This document shows, piece after piece, positions 1 to 11,241 of a stretch of 64,000 nt of DNA; positions within the stretch are counted from its first letter, which is position 1, and every line of letters starts with the position of its first letter. The notes under the pieces are model-generated. The model was given only the letters and a program-made list of their open reading frames with translations, had not been told where the DNA came from and did not search any database. The DNA comes from Pomacea canaliculata (Eukaryota; Mollusca; Gastropoda; Architaenioglossa; Ampullariidae). The stretch covers positions 37,378,751-37,442,750 of the forward strand of contig NC_037590.1 in assembly GCF_003073045.1 (NCBI RefSeq), given 5' to 3'. The position numbers and the translations under genes were made by a program.

Positions 1-333
1 TCGATCTGTTTCTGCTTACATCAAACAAACTGTAGAATTAAAGAAACTAGAACAAAGATGGATTTTCGTTTCTTCTGTGTATATCGCTATATGTACTGCT
101 GTTCAGTTTAAAGCATAAGTTTAGTCTACGTAGTAAGGAAATAAGTGTTGTGGTTATGTAAAGATGTGTATGTGTAAATATGTTTCAATAAGGATTATGT
201 CACTCTCAGACAGTATCTCTCTATCTGTGTGTGTGTTTGTGAGTTGCTAATAAGAATGACAATGCATGCATAAGCAAAGGTGTTAGTGTACGCATGCTTG
301 TAACACTAACATGAATTGAGTAATTAAATTTGT
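1..333. other. Spacer downstream of ANL-1
   Basis: No gene is visible. The stretch is a diverged copy of the 3' flank that follows the other array members: the words at 1-60 recur near 4040-4110 and 10790-10850. It is therefore part of the duplicated unit and not unique sequence. No canonical polyadenylation signal was found on the minus strand. Confidence 0.6.
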
Positions 334-2009
334 TCATCCTTGTTTAGATAGACGAACTGTTGCCTCGTCTCTGATAAAACGGCGAAACGTCTTGTCTGTG
401 CGGGTCAAAGGAAACGAGTCAAACTTCAAGTAAAATCTTGGTCTCGGTGAAAGTGGGTCATTGATGGAGGTCACGATGTCCTTCTCTACAAACTCTTGTA
501 GCGACTGCACGGTGATGTCGTCCGACTCCAGCAACAAGCACGCGCAGAGCTCTTCGCCGACCCCAGGATCCGGCACACCTACCACCGCCACGTCCACCAC
601 TCCGGGACACCGACGAATTCGAGTTTCCAGCCACCCAGGGTAGAAAATATACACACCTCGAGAAATGGCGTCGCTGCCTCGACCTTCCACAATGAGGTGA
701 CCATCAGCAGTGAGCTTTCCTATGTCACCTGTTCGAATGAAGCCATCTGATGTTAAAGGGCTTTTGTGCATCTGGATCGTTCAGGTACCTAATGTTTGTG
801 TCACTGTGTCTCACCAAAATAAGACCCCGTTCTCCAGTTGGCATGATTGTACCCTCATCTTCAATGTCGACGATCTTTACCTCCGCCCATGAAGCAGGAG
901 TACCGCAATCGAAGTCGTTATACTTGTTGGGGTCATCTACGTCGAAGAATGATATCTCCCCACTGTCGGTTCCTCCATAGCCGACGACTACTTTGTCAGA
1001 TATAGCTGAGGCTGCTTTCACTATTTGCTGAGTTATCGGCTGTCCTGCAAGAAGGAGCTTTTTTAGTTTCCAGTCGCCTAAAACAGTTTGTTCATAGCCC
1101 TGCTTCTTTTGTTTTTCTAACAACGCTCTTTCTTTTGTTGAAAATTTGAAGCACATAAATTGGTGCAACGAAGCCAGTATCACATTTCTCTTCTTGTATT
1201 GTTCGATATATGAGTTCAGCCATGTCGTCGGGTATCCCAGTTCTAAAGTCGAAAAGAACTCGGGTGTCGGCTGCCACAAACGTGTATCCCAGATAACCCC
1301 CTACCCAGCCAAAAAGAGCAATGGAGAATCGTTTTAAAGATTCGGGAGAAACATAGTTGACAGTCTCCATTTTCTTGGCTGTACGTACTATGTCGCCGTG
1401 AGTTTTGACGACAAGCTTAGAAAAGCCAGTGCTGCCCGAGGTGGTGAAGACCGTGCAGATGTCATCCGCGGTGATTTCGTCGTCGTAGAACCAGTCGTCC
1501 AGATTTTCCAGGTGACTCAGAAAGTCGTCGTCGCTACCCTTTTCGTTTCGCCGAATAAAGAAGACTTTCCGGAGACTTGGGAGCTTCTCACAAGCGACAT
1601 CGTTTTGGCCGATGAGTTGCAGGCAGGTCCTGAGCGCGTTCCAGGGGATGTTGTGGAAGTCAGGGTCGATGACGATAGCCATGGCTTGAGATTTCTGCAG
1701 TCCGTGTAGGATGTCGGAGCCGTCTGCCAGCTGACACTGACCGTTGACGGAGAAGGCCCCCGACATGAGGAGGCCCGTCTCGCACACAGCTCTCTCGGGA
1801 GAATTAGGCAGCGTGTTGAGGATGAAGTGACCACGCCCCAAGCCCGATGCCTTGAGTACAGCGGCCCACCGTCCACCCAGACGATAGATGAGCTCGTAGG
1901 TGAGGACCTGGCGACCCCCGTGGCAGTCGTGGAAGATGAATGCCGGACGTTGTGGTACGAGTTTAGCATATTGTTGCAAGGCCCCGGTGACTGTCGTGAA
2001 ATCTGCCAT
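334..2009 (-). pseudogene. ANL-1: frameshifted acyl-CoA synthetase-like gene
   Basis: Full-length but broken member of the AMP-forming acyl-CoA synthetase family (ANL superfamily: acyl-CoA synthetases, NRPS adenylation domains, luciferases). The start (MADFTTVTGA) aligns with the starts of the intact copies and an in-frame stop lies just upstream. Recognisable motifs are the adenylate-binding loop TTSGSTGFSK, YGGTDSG, the hinge-region TGD...GRGSDAISRG and the C-terminal lysine in TRTDKTFRR. Two breaks are visible against ANL-4 and ANL-5: one extra base in an A-rich run near 1127-1131 (after IFNKR), and two missing bases near 752-772 (after LNDPDA). The net length is one base short of 559 codons. 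Everything else is well preserved, so inactivation looks recent; sequencing or assembly error is an alternative because both sites lie in or near short runs. Confidence 0.85.
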
Positions 2010-2043
2010 TGTTCGTTAGTTGAAACTTGTTCTTACTTTCAAT

Positions 2044-2560
2044 CTAGGGACAAAAAAAGCCCAGTGGTAAGCTATGCTGAACAGGTCGACAGTTAGAAAT
2101 CATAGAACTCATCGACCGGGCTTTACAAAGTTCTGATTGTACATTTGAATTTCGTTATCAGTCATATTCATATGTTGAGTCTACCTCTACTCTTTTCTGA
2201 CTTGATATACATTTTATATGACGGTTCACACTCAATGGCCAACAAGACATAATCAATTTATTGGCTGGCTGAACCTTTTTGGTAGAGGCACAACTAATGA
2301 AACAATGAGCTAGCCATTATGTTCTTGGCAAACGTACGGCAGTCAGCCGAGTAATTGAACACTTCAACAGACTAGTTTATGGTAGTCCTCCATCAACTAG
2401 AAATGTAACATACGTCAAGGAATGGGACAACTAGCTAGTGCCCGTTCAGTTTTTGCTACGCATACTTACAGCGATGAAGACAGGAAAGATTTATTGATAC
2501 AAAACATCAACAATGCCAGTAGAATCATCTGAGCTGATACGAAAAAGCAGATTAACTCAC
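2044..2560 (-). other. Predicted 5'UTR intron of ANL-1
   Basis: On the minus strand, CTG|GTGAGTT marks a donor at 2560, and a pyrimidine-rich run ending in CCCTAG marks an acceptor at 2044, 34 nt before the ATG. The same donor and acceptor words occur at corresponding places upstream of ANL-2, -4 and -5, and the acceptor also before ANL-7, which supports a shared intron of about 0.5 kb. The exon upstream of 2560 would be non-coding: a stop codon lies in frame within the 34-nt leader. The transcription start is not visible. Confidence 0.55.
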
Positions 2561-2563
2561 CAG

Positions 2564-4492
2564 TTAACAAACCAAGTGTTGTAGTAGCTGTATGTCGTCA
2601 GGTGACAGCTCACATTACCTGTCTGTGATTTTCTGGACACATCTCCGAATCTTTTCTTTGACTGACCAACTTTATAGGAACCTCTCTGGTCCCGCTCTAC
2701 CCCGAGATAAGCGAATCACCGAGTAAAAACTGAAGTTCGCGTGTTTGTGAATAAATTACATGGTATGGGATTTTCTTCTAATATTTTCCACCCGACATCA
2801 GAACATCAGTGTGGCATCGCCTGACAGACTAAATTACTCGTTTATTATCTTCTTATGACGTAATTGAATCTTCTTTAATTAACCAACTTAAAGCTTTCTC
2901 CTGCACCTCTGCCAGAAATAATGGGGTCACCGAATAAAATTTTTAAGCATACGTGTTTGTGAGTAAATCACGTAGTAAGTGGTTTTCAACTCATATTTAC
3001 CACGGCATGAAAACTTAAACGAAGAATAAATAATTTAGTATCCATTTCATTTAATTTTCCACGTGTATTATTGTTAATGAAATAAAAACACATTCACGCT
3101 CCTGTAATTTTTTAAAAATTTGATTAAGTTACTTTCCAGCAACCAGTGACAATAATGATTTTTTCAACATTAAAAACAGAACATTATAAAATATTTTATA
3201 CATATCTATCGATGTAAAATCTTTTACCTTCCTCATTTAGCTGGATGCAAAATTTACTGGTTATTTAGTCGCACGTGTTCACGTCCCAATGAGTTTGTCA
3301 TCCCCTCAGTTAGTTTTTAGCTGTTTCCAACACGCACATGAATGGTACCACCACACTGTCAGTTGTTGTTAGCATTATGCTGGATAAGAATACGACTGAT
3401 ATTGTTACTTACAGACCACAATGGTGTAGAAAGTGTCAATTATACACATACGGTGCTTGATCTCTAAGCTTTTTACCAACATAGTTGCTTTTAATAGCTC
3501 TTGCTTTTGTATAGTTGGCACTGTTGGAGGAACAAGATCTTTTCTTTTTACTGAGAGTCCAAGACTGTCCTGTCCTGTATAAGTGACTGGATAACAATCG
3601 CTTTTGAAATGTTTTGAGGAAAGTCGTGTGAGTACGGTTAGTTTACACGGAACGTTTGAACAAATATTTACACTTGTTGCCTACCATTTAATCACAGTCA
3701 TCGGCAAGTGTAGGTTACTTAGTGGACTTAATTATTCTTCTTCCTGGCTTTTAATATCACCTAGCTGCCACTTCTGTCGGTAGCTGTCCTTTAGGGAAGA
3801 GTGATATGGTGCAGCTGTTGTTATACTTCATGTTATACGGCTTACTTCAATCATGCTTCATTTTCAAAATAATAAAAGAAATGTCTGAGTAAGATATTAA
3901 CAGTTTATGTTTTATATTTCATCTTTAATATCAATATCATTGTAGAAAAATAATGAAGACGTGCAAAAATGCAGAGAACAGAGAACTCTCATGGTCAGCA
4001 TCGGCAACTTCAATGGTCATAGATGAATTGTCTTACTGCTGATCTGTTTCTGCTTACATGTAACAATTCCCACTGGCAAACTGTAGAATACAGCAGGATT
4101 TTCTTTTCTTCTATCTATGTCACCATTATTACTGCTTCTGCTGCAAGTTACAATTTCTATTTAATATACCTTTCACGAAAATAACACCAACAATAATCGA
4201 AAATCCTCGTGTCACTTTCTAAACAGTAATAACAATAATTATTGCCATACAACTCTTAGATTATCACAAACAAAAAGATTAAGTTAAGTCTGTTTAGTAA
4301 GGAAATAAGTGTTGTCTTTATGCGAATATATGTGTGTGTAAATGTGTTTAAACTACTAATATGCTAGTCTCCAAAAGTCTCTCTTTATGTGTGTGTGTGT
4401 GTTTAAAAAAGAGAGAAATAGAGAGAAAACGTTGCTATTAGAGTGAGAATATATGAATAAGCAAAGGCGTTGAAGTGCGCATGTCTGTGACT
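2564..4492. other. Spacer between ANL-2 and ANL-1
   Basis: AT-rich DNA with no supported gene. It would contain the promoter and non-coding first exon of ANL-1 (from 2561 rightwards) and the 3' flank of ANL-2. The whole stretch is duplicated at about 9.4-11.2 kb. A GT run lies at 4387-4402. Short open frames differ between the two copies, which argues against coding. Confidence 0.6.
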
Positions 4493-6190
4493 CTAAGATG
4501 CTCTGTGTAATTCATCTTTATTTGAAACACGAGCTGTTGCCTCGTCTCTGATAACACGACGATACGTCTTGTCTGTGCTCGTCAAAGGAAACGAGTCAAA
4601 CTTCAAGTAAAATCTTGGTCTCGGTGAAAGTGGGTCATTGATGGAGGTCACGATGTCCTTCTCTACAAACTCTCGTACTGACTGCACGGTGATGTCGTCC
4701 GACTCCAGCAACAAGCACGCGCAGAGCTCTTCGCCGACCACGGGATCCGGCACACCTACCATCGCCACGTCCACCACTCCGGGACACCGACGAATTCGAG
4801 TTTCCAGCCACCCAGGGTAGAAAATATACATACCACGAGAAATGGCGTCGCTGCCTCGACCTTCTACAATGAGGTGACCATCAGCAGTGAGCTTCCCGAT
4901 GTCACCTGTTCGAATGAAGCCATCTGAAGTCAAGAGGGCTTTTGTGGCATCAGGGTCATTGAGTAATTGAACTCTTTTGCCAATGTGCCTCACCAAAATA
5001 AGGCCACGTTCTCCAGTTGGCATGATTGTCCCCTCATCTTCAGTGTTGACGATCTTGACCTCCACCCATGAAGCGGGAATGCCGCAGTCGAAGTCGTTAT
5101 ACTTGTTTGGGTCATCTACGTCGAGGAATGATATCATTCCAATGTCGGTTCCTCCATAGCCGACCTTAATTTTGTCAGAAAAAGCTGAAGCTGCTTCCAT
5201 GATTTGTTTAGTTATCGGCTGCCCTCCAAGAAAGAGCTCTTTTAGTTTCCAGTCGTTGTCGAAAATAGACCGTTGATAGCCCTGTTTCTTTTGTTCTTCC
5301 AACAACGCTTTTCTCTTGTTAAATATTTGAAGCATATAAATTGGTGCAACAAAGCCAGTATCACATTTCTCTTCTTGTATTGTTCGATATATGAGTTCAG
5401 CCATGTCGTCGGGTATCCCAGTTCTCATGTCGAAAAGAACTCGGGTGGCAGCTGCGATAAACATGTATCCCAGAAATCCACCTGCCCAGCCAAAGGGAGA
5501 AATAATGAATTGTTTTAAAGGTTCTGGAATTTCATCGCTGTCAGACTCACTCTTCTTTGCGAAACGCACCGTGTCCTTGTGCGTTTTGACGACGAGCTTA
5601 GAGAAAGCCAGTGCTGCCCGAGGTGGTGAAGACCGTGCAGATGTCATCCACACTGATACTGTCGTCGTAGAACCAATCGTTGATTTTCCAGGTGACTCAG
5701 AAAATCGTCGTCGCTGCCCTTTTCACTTCGCCGAATAAAGAAGACTTTGCGGAGACTCGGGAGCTTCTCACAAGCGACATCGTTTTGGCCGCTGAGTTGC
5801 AGGCGGGTCCTGAGCGGATTCCAGGGACTGTTGTCGACATCAGGGTCGAGGACGATAGCCGTGGCTTGAGATTTGTCCAGTCCGTGTAGGATGTCGGAGC
5901 CGTCTGCTAGCTGACACTGACCGTTGACGGAGACGGCCCCCGACAGGAGGATGCCTGTCTCGCACACAGCTCTCTCGGGAGAGTTGGGCAGCGTGTTGAG
6001 GATGAAGTGACCACGCCCCAAGCCCGATGCCTTGAGTACAGCGGCCCACCGTCCACCCAGACGATAGATGAGCCTCGTAGGTGAGGACCTGGCGACCCCC
6101 GTGGCAGTCGTGGAAGATGAATGCCGGACGTTGTGGTACGAGTTTAGCATATAGCTGCAAGGCCCCGGTGATTGTCGTGAAAGCCGCCAT
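4493..6190 (-). pseudogene. ANL-2: frameshifted acyl-CoA synthetase-like gene
   Basis: Full-length copy of the array family (566 codon equivalents), starting MAAFTTITGA and ending DELHRAS. The C-terminal two thirds (residues after FSKLVVKTH) are open and very similar to ANL-4, with YGGTDIG, TSDGFIRTGD, GRGSDAISRG and STDKTYRR all present. Three breaks are seen by comparison with ANL-4 and ANL-7: one extra C near 6071-6074 (after VLTYE), two missing bases near 5673-5677 (after SHLEN), and one extra A near 5604-5607 inside the STGFSK loop. Together they restore the frame but leave about 155 codons out of frame, including part of the ATP-binding loop, so an active enzyme is unlikely. It sits in duplication unit A and is the counterpart of the intact ANL-4. 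Confidence 0.85.
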
Positions 6191-6224
6191 AGTTCCTGGG
6201 TCAAAACCTTTCTTTTTTTCCTTT

Positions 6225-6747
6225 CTAGAAATAAAAATGCGCAGTGATAACTACTTGTAATATGTCAACAGTATTGGTTTTACAAAGTTTTGACGTTTGA
6301 CTTTCGCTATCAGTCTTTTTTGTGTTTTGATAGACTCAATTGATGGACTGCACTTTTTCCCTTTCATGTTGAGGATAAAATATAGTGGTTGACATTTAAC
6401 GGAACATAATGACACCTACATGTTTGCTTTACTAAAGCTATTTGATAATTTTACCAGATGTACAATATGTAAGACATAGTCAGCCACTAGGCTGATGGCA
6501 AACGCCTTGCTGTCAGTTAGTTTGGTGTTTCATTAAACACAAAGGTAACATGGACATCTAATTAGATCAGCAAACACAGACCTCTTAATATCCAAACTTA
6601 AATTCTTGAAATCTTAAACATGGAAATGTGCGTGCTTAGTTCTTGCTATGAAGACAGGAAAGATTTCTTTGATTCAACATACACGCAGTACCATTTGAAT
6701 GATTTGACATTGAGGCTAAAGAACAGTTGCAAAGGAGATGAACTCAC
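6225..6747 (-). other. Predicted 5'UTR intron of ANL-2
   Basis: On the minus strand the donor CTG|GTGAGTT lies at 6747 and the acceptor ATTTCTAG ends at 6225, exactly 34 nt before the start codon, as in the other copies. The sequence beyond the donor (6748-7049) would be first exon and promoter; it is nearly identical to 13492-13800 upstream of ANL-4 and shows no open frame of note. Confidence 0.55.
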
Positions 6748-7049
6748 CAGTTAACAGACAAAGGTGTGTCTTCATGTGACAGCTCACTGTCCCTGTTTGT
6801 GATGTACTGGAAACACATACGAATCTTTTCTGTAGCTGACTGACTTGAAGCCTGTGCGACCCTTCTCCGCCGAGTAAAAGTTGAAGTACGCGTGTTTGTG
6901 AATAAATGACGTGGCTTGGGTCTTACAGCTCACACAGTCGGCATGAACACTCACCCACTCGCTCAGCCAGAGGCGGGACACGACAAAGTTATACATACCA
7001 CGAACTAATATCCCTGGACTGCTGGCAGACGATTTTTTCCAGTTAACTG

Positions 7050-7836
7050 CTAAAACGAAGCATCAGACGACATAGCTTCCGGTTTATTCACATTCTTTGT
7101 TACGGTCTTGTTCTTTGAAAGTGGGTCATCGATGGAGGTCACGATGTCCTTCTCTACAAACTCTTGTACTGACTGCACGGTGATGTCGTCCGACTCCAGC
7201 AACAAGCACGCGCAGAGCTCTTCGCCGACCACGGGATCCGGCACACCTACCACCGCCACGTCCACCACTCCGGGACACCGACGAATTCGAGTTTCTAGCC
7301 ACCCAGGGTAGAAAATATACATGCCACGAGAAATGGCGTCGCTGCCTCGACCTTCCACAATGAGGTGACCATCAGCGGTGAGCTTCCCTATGTCACCTGT
7401 TCGAAAAAAGCCATCTGAGGTATAGAGTGCTTTTGTGGCATCAGGTTCATTGAGTAATTGGACTCTACTGTCCACGTGCTTAACCAAAATAAGACCACGT
7501 TCTCCAGTTGGCATGATTGTACCCTCATGTTCAGTGTTGACGATCTTTATCTCTACCCCTAGAGTAGGAGTACCGCAGTCGAAGTCGTTATACTTGTTTG
7601 GGTCATCTACGTCGGGGAATGATATCATCCCAAATTCGGTTCCTCCATAGGCGACCTTAATTTTGTCAGAAAAAGCTGAAGCTGCTTCCATGATTTGTTT
7701 AGTTATCGGCTGCCCAGCTAGATAGAGCTCTTTTAATTTCCAGTTGTCGTCGAAAACAGACCGTTCATACTGCTGTTTCTTTTGTTCTTCCAACGACGCT
7801 CTTCTTGTGTTAAAAATTTTAAGAATATATATATAG
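7050..7836 (-). pseudogene. ANL-3: truncated C-terminal half with chimeric tail
   Basis: Only the C-terminal half of an array gene remains, from about YILKIFN (near 7833) to DDPLS (7106). Motifs present are YGGTEFG, TSDGFFRTGD and GRGSDAISRG. The last 45 or so codons, including the catalytic lysine region, are missing. At 7105/7106 the frame runs directly into upstream-flank DNA of another unit, giving a foreign tail that ends SSDASF at 7050. On the other side, similarity ends in an AT-rich tandem repeat. No start and no N-terminal domain are present, so this is a dead fragment made by unequal recombination. It is the only copy that keeps the textbook Glu in the YGxTE motif. Confidence 0.85.
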
Positions 7837-7886
7837 AATATTATATATTATAAGAATATATATATAGACTATTATATATACACACA
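7819..7886. repeat. AT-rich tandem repeat at the ANL-3 breakpoint
   Basis: Two copies of a roughly 31-bp AT-rich word (about 7819-7847 and 7850-7878) lie where similarity to the other array genes stops. Part of the first copy is still alignable to the gene (codons for YIL), so the repeat seems to have grown from gene sequence at the break. Confidence 0.65.
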
Positions 7887-8904
7887 TTAGTGTACTGCTG
7901 TGTATATGTAGTACACATACTTCTATGCATGTGTATGAAGTTCATGTACTATTTTGTATATGCATGTATCTGGGATAGCTGGATTTTGAGCAAGAGTTCG
8001 GACAGCCAACAGCAAGAAAAATAAGAAAGTCATACAGATAGAACCCTGCTTACAAAGTCTATCTCGGTAAACTTTATGGGACCCTTGAATTTTCGGGAGA
8101 AGGAACAATCGAGAAGTGACCTCCTCTACATGATGAGGAGGAGGGGGATACATTTCGTGCACCCAGCAACACATTTTGACCGCCTGTTGCCTTCCAAGTG
8201 ATGATAAGCATGGAGGGTTTCTTTGTGTGTGAGATGGCCGAGACCAGTAACATCTGTCGTTATGGAGCAGAGTTTACCTTCTGTCAAATTCTACTTGAGG
8301 GGTTTTATTTTCGTTTTAAAAGGAGTCACAAAGCTTTCTTGCTGCATAGAAAACTGTGTGGCATTTAATGATGTTGATATAGAGGAGTGTGTGGAATTTA
8401 ATGATTTCAGTATAGTTGTTGGCATTGCAGGTTCAGTTTATGTCTCTTGCACGTTGAGAAATATTTCATAGCCGGAGCGCTGTTTAATGTTTGAATGACT
8501 GTAGGGGTCTTTCATACAGATTTCACATTAAAGTATATCATAGCTACGCAAATAACATTAACAGTAAAAATACTCACAGACAGAAGAAAATAAACACAGA
8601 GGCTACCGGAGTCGGAAAGTCTTACCCGTAAAAAGACTTTATTTTTAAGATTTAGAAAACATCCTTACGAAGATCTTCTGTAAAATCTTCAGTTATTTGT
8701 TTGTACGTTAACTTTGGAAAGATTTACATGCAAGTAAAAAACTAATGATGGAATAATGTCTAATGATACCAGATAATGATACGTTCAAGATAAGACTTGC
8801 CGAATTCAAAGTAATCCACCCTTTCCATTCTCAAGATACACACCCACAAACATCAGCATGCACAGGTCAAGGCCACTCGTACAGACGTCAGAGTTGTACA
8901 TAGC
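7887..8904. other. Unique spacer
   Basis: This stretch has no counterpart elsewhere in the window and replaces what should be the N-terminal half, leader and intron of ANL-3. No gene, repeat or splice pattern could be supported in it. Confidence 0.5.
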
Positions 8905-9039
8905 GAGTCATTAGGGGCTGGGAACCAATTAAATCTATTTCTTTTATTTCTTATGGGAAAAACTGTTTCAGATAACGAACATTTCGGATAACGAACAACT
9001 TTCCAGAACGGATTATGTTCGTTAACCTAGGTTTCACTG
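8905..9039 (-). mobile_element. Partial pogo/Tc1-mariner-like DNA element (terminal part)
   Basis: Read on the minus strand the piece begins CAGTGAAACCTAGG and continues with repeats of GTTCG-TTA-type words (TTCGTTATCC, TTCGTTATCT), then TTTTTCCCATAAGAAAT. This is the layout of terminal regions of short non-autonomous pogo-like elements. The terminal CAGTG abuts TA (9040-9041), the usual target of the superfamily, and the same TA is present without the element at 2140-2141 in the sister unit. The other end was not found, so the element is truncated. The family name is from the look of the end only. Confidence 0.5.
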
Positions 9040-9329
9040 TACATTTGAATTTTACTATCAGTCATATTCATGTGTTGAGTCTACCTCTACTCTTTTCTGA
9101 CTTGATATACATTTTATATGGCGGTTCACACTCAATGGCCAACAAGACATAACCAAGTTATTGGCTGTCTAAACCTTTTTGATATTTTGGTAGAGGCACA
9201 ACTAATGAAACAATGAGCTAGCCATAATGTTCGTGGCAAGCGTGTGGCAGTCAGCCGAGTAATTGAACAGTTCAACAGACTAGTTTATGGTAGTCTATCA
9301 AATACAAACGTAACATACGTTAAGAGCAG

Positions 9330-9480
9330 ATTAACTCACCAGTTAACAAACCAAGTGTTGTAGTAGTTGTATGTCGTCAGGTGACAGCTCACATTACCTG
9401 TCCGTGATTTTCTGGACACACGTCCGAATCTTTTCTTTGACAGACCAACTTTATAACCTCTCTGGTCCCGCTCTACCCCG
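9330..9480 (-). other. Orphan non-coding first exon of the ANL family
   Basis: The minus strand shows the family's first-exon donor TTAACTG|GTGAGTT (donor at 9339) and the exon sequence before it, nearly identical to 2551-2700. In the array order this should serve ANL-3, but the intron, leader and N-terminal coding part have been lost, so the exon has nothing intact to splice to. Confidence 0.45.
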
Positions 9481-11241
9481 AGAGAAGCGAATCACCGAGT
9501 TAAACCTGAAGTTCGCGTGTGTGTGAATAAATTACGTGGTATGGGATTTTCTTCTAATATTTTCCACGGCATCTGAACATCGGCGTTGCATCGCCTGACA
9601 GACTAAATTACTCGTTTATTATCTTCTTATGACGTAATTGAATCTTCTTTAATTAACCAACTTAAAGCTTCTCCTGCACCTCCGCAAGAAATAATGGGGT
9701 CACCGAATAAAATTTTTAAACATACGTGTTTGTGAGTAAATCACGTAGTAAGTGGTTTTCAACTCATATTTACCATGGCATGAAAACTTAAACGAGGAAT
9801 AAAGAATTTAATATCCATTTGATTTAACTTTTCCACGTGTATTATTGTTAATGAAATAAAAACACATTCACGCTCCTGTAATTTTTTTTTTAATTTGATG
9901 AATAGTTACTTTCCAGCAACCAGTGATAATAATGACTTTTTCGCCATTAAAGACACAACGTTATAAAAATTTGTTATACATATTTATCGATGTAAAATCT
10001 TTTACCTTCCTCATTTAGCTGGATGCAAAATTTACTGGTTATTTAGTCGCATGTGTTCCCGTCCCCATGAGTTTGTCATCCCCTCAATTAGTTTTGAGCT
10101 GCTTCGAACACGCACATGAATGGCACTATCACAGTGCCAGCATTATGCTGGATAAGAATATAGATATTGTTACTTATAGACCACAATGGTGTAGAAAGTG
10201 TCAATGTTACACATATGTGTTCGATCTCTGTATTTTTACCAACATAGTTGCTTTTAATAGCTCTTGCTTTTGTATAGTTGGCACTGTTGGAGGAACAAGA
10301 TCTTTTCTTTTTACTGAGAGTCCAAGACTTTCCTGTCCTGTATAAGTGACTGGATAACAATCGCTTTTGAAATGTTTTGAGGAAAGTCGTGAGTACGGTT
10401 GGGGAAGAAGTTTACACGGAACGTTTGAACAAATATTTAGAGATGTCTGAATAAAGTTCATCTACTGGCTCTGTAGCCAGCATCGTTAGACAAGCAATAT
10501 CCGTTCAAACTTACTGTGAGGGAGTGTCAATCGTTCTTGTTGCCTACCATTTAATCACTGTCATCGGCCAGTGTAGGTTACTTAGTGGACTTCAATCATG
10601 CTGTCATTTTCAAAATAATAAAAGAAATGTCTGAGTAAGATATTAACAATTTAGGTTCTATATTTCATCTTTAATATCAATATCATTGTAGAAAAATAAT
10701 GAAGACGTGCAAAAACGCAGAGAACAGAGAACTCTCATGGTCAGGATCGGTAACTTCAATGGTCATAGATGAATTGTCTTTGCTTACTGCTGAACTGTTT
10801 CTGCTTACATGTAACAATTGCCACTGGCAAACTGTAGAAAACAGCTGGATTTTCTTTTCTTCTATCTATGTCACCATTATTACTGCTTACGCTGCAAGTT
10901 ACTATTTCTATTTAATATACTTTTCACGAAAATAACACCAACAATAATCGAAAATCCTCGTGTCACTTTCTAATCAGTAATAACAATAATTATTGCCATA
11001 CAACTCCTAGATTATCACAAACAAAAAGCTTAAGTTAAGTCTATTTAGTAAGGAAATAAGTGTTGTCTTTATGCGAATATATATGTGTGTGTAAATGTGT
11101 TTAAACTACTAATATGCTAGTCTCCAAAAGTCTCTCTTTAGGTGTGTGTGTGTAAAAAAGAGAGAAAAAGAGAGAAAACTTTGTTATAAGAGTAGGAATA
11201 TATGAATAAGCAAAGGCGTTAAAGTGCGCGTGTCTGTGACT
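9481..11241. other. Spacer downstream of ANL-4
   Basis: AT-rich flank, a copy of 2700-4492. Short open frames (for example at 10067-10345 on the plus strand) are not kept open in the sister copy, so they are not taken as genes. Confidence 0.6.

Larger units (their letters stand above)
2139..7105. repeat. Segmental duplication, unit A (pairs with 9039-13844)
   Basis: A block containing the upstream flank of ANL-1, ANL-2 and the upstream flank of ANL-2 is repeated in the same orientation at 9039-13844, where it contains ANL-4. Long near-identical words recur at a spacing of about 6.75-6.9 kb: around 2141, 3953 and 6980 in this copy, and 9041, 10698 and 13740 in the other. The right boundary is sharp: similarity ends at GTTACGG (7105 and 13844), after which this copy runs straight into the broken 3' part of ANL-3. 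Small indels of up to about 110 bp distinguish the two units. Confidence 0.8.

Noticed and set aside
1398-2096. Plus-strand open frames opposite the ANL genes (1398-1709, 1827-2096 and their equivalents in every copy)
   Set aside because: They recur in each array copy because the enzyme genes are strongly conserved and GC-rich on the minus strand; no independent start, motif or splice pattern supports them.
10067-10360. Pair of opposed 90-codon frames in the ANL-4 downstream spacer
   Set aside because: The sister copy at about 3290-3590 does not keep either frame open, so coding is unlikely.
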